Origin: Shinisaurus crocodilurus
Taxonomy: Eukaryota; Chordata; Lepidosauria; Squamata; Shinisauridae
NCBI GenBank assembly: GCA_021292165.1
Contig: CM037877.1
Coordinates: 81,995,691-82,059,690, forward strand
Length of the DNA: 64,000 nucleotides
Reading direction: 5' to 3'
The notes under the pieces are model-generated. The model saw only the letters and a list, made by a program, of their open reading frames with translations, was not told the origin of the DNA and made no database searches. Below are positions 63,711 through 64,000 of the stretch, piece after piece; position 1 is the stretch's first letter, and each line of letters opens with the position of its first letter. The position numbers and the translations under genes are program-made.

Positions 63711-64000
63711 GCCATAATAGCCATGCTGGATCAGACCAAGGGTCCATCTAGTTCAGCATTCTGTTCACACAGTGGCCAACCAGCTACCCACGGGAAACCC
63801 ACAAGCAGGACATGAGTGCAAATATAAGTCGTATTTCCCAGTAACTGGTGTTCATAGGCATGTTGCCTCTGATACATATAGCCATCAGGAAGTAGTAGCC
63901 ATTGGTAGTCTTAAGCTCTGTGAATTTGTTTAATCCCCCCTTAAAGCCATGTGGCCACCACTACATTTTATGGTGAACAGTGATGTGTTGTGAGCTTAAG
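63711..64000 (-). mobile_element. CR1-clade LINE 3' end, runs off the right edge
   Basis: GCCATGCTGGATCAGACCAA, GGGTCCATCTAGTTCAGC, CACACAGTGGCCAACCAGCT and GTTGCCTCTGATACATATAG match the 3' region of the copy at 16377. Only the 3' part is in view. Confidence 0.87.

Overview
The window looks like nuclear DNA of a squamate reptile, most likely a lizard. It holds three genes of a conserved amniote block: OSTF1 (minus strand, 5' part only), NMRK1 (plus, complete coding region) and CARNMT1 (plus, complete). They lie in a background of tRNA-derived SINEs of the Sauria-SINE type, 5S-rRNA-derived SINEs with a CR1-like tail, CR1, L2-like and L1-like LINE pieces, many hAT- and pogo-type foldback MITEs, and a Ty1/copia retrotransposon. 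Copia elements are absent from birds and mammals as far as I know, which favours a squamate. The species cannot be told from the sequence.

Layout. 1-21.7 kb: first four coding exons of OSTF1 on the minus strand (exon 4 at 203-266, exon 3 at 401-451, exon 2 at 4009-4055, exon 1 at 21686-21719). Their introns carry 5S-SINEs, a solo LTR nested in a MITE, a recently inserted but broken copia element (7826-13137, 679-bp LTRs, 5-bp target duplication), an L2-like LINE end and a CR1 copy with two nested insertions. 20.9-22.5 kb: a CpG-rich bidirectional promoter shared by OSTF1 (left) and NMRK1 (right). 22.4-40.5 kb: NMRK1, with a proposed non-coding first exon, seven coding exons (25836-38653) and a proposed 3' terminal exon; its introns carry SINEs and a 3'-truncated L1 piece inserted in a SINE. 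42.6-43.2 kb: a second CpG island with exon 1 of CARNMT1. 43-60 kb: the other seven CARNMT1 exons, with a Helitron-like candidate, a G-rich minisatellite and a LINE end flanked by 250-bp direct repeats in the introns. 60-64 kb: 3' UTR or intergenic DNA with MITEs and a CR1 copy.

Exon calls rest on conserved reading frame, GT/AG splice sites and phases that add up: 193 codons for NMRK1 and 420 for CARNMT1. The three products act separately: a cytosolic SH3/ankyrin adaptor, a nicotinamide riboside kinase of NAD salvage, and the methyltransferase that makes anserine from carnosine. The link is conserved gene order, plus a shared promoter for the first two.

No clearly new system was found. The best leads are a likely premature stop in the last coding exon of NMRK1, a copia copy with nearly identical LTRs but a wrecked interior and an altered integrase glutamate, a GC-rich foldback inserted in CR1, the 250-bp repeats around a LINE end, and the Helitron-like/minisatellite block.
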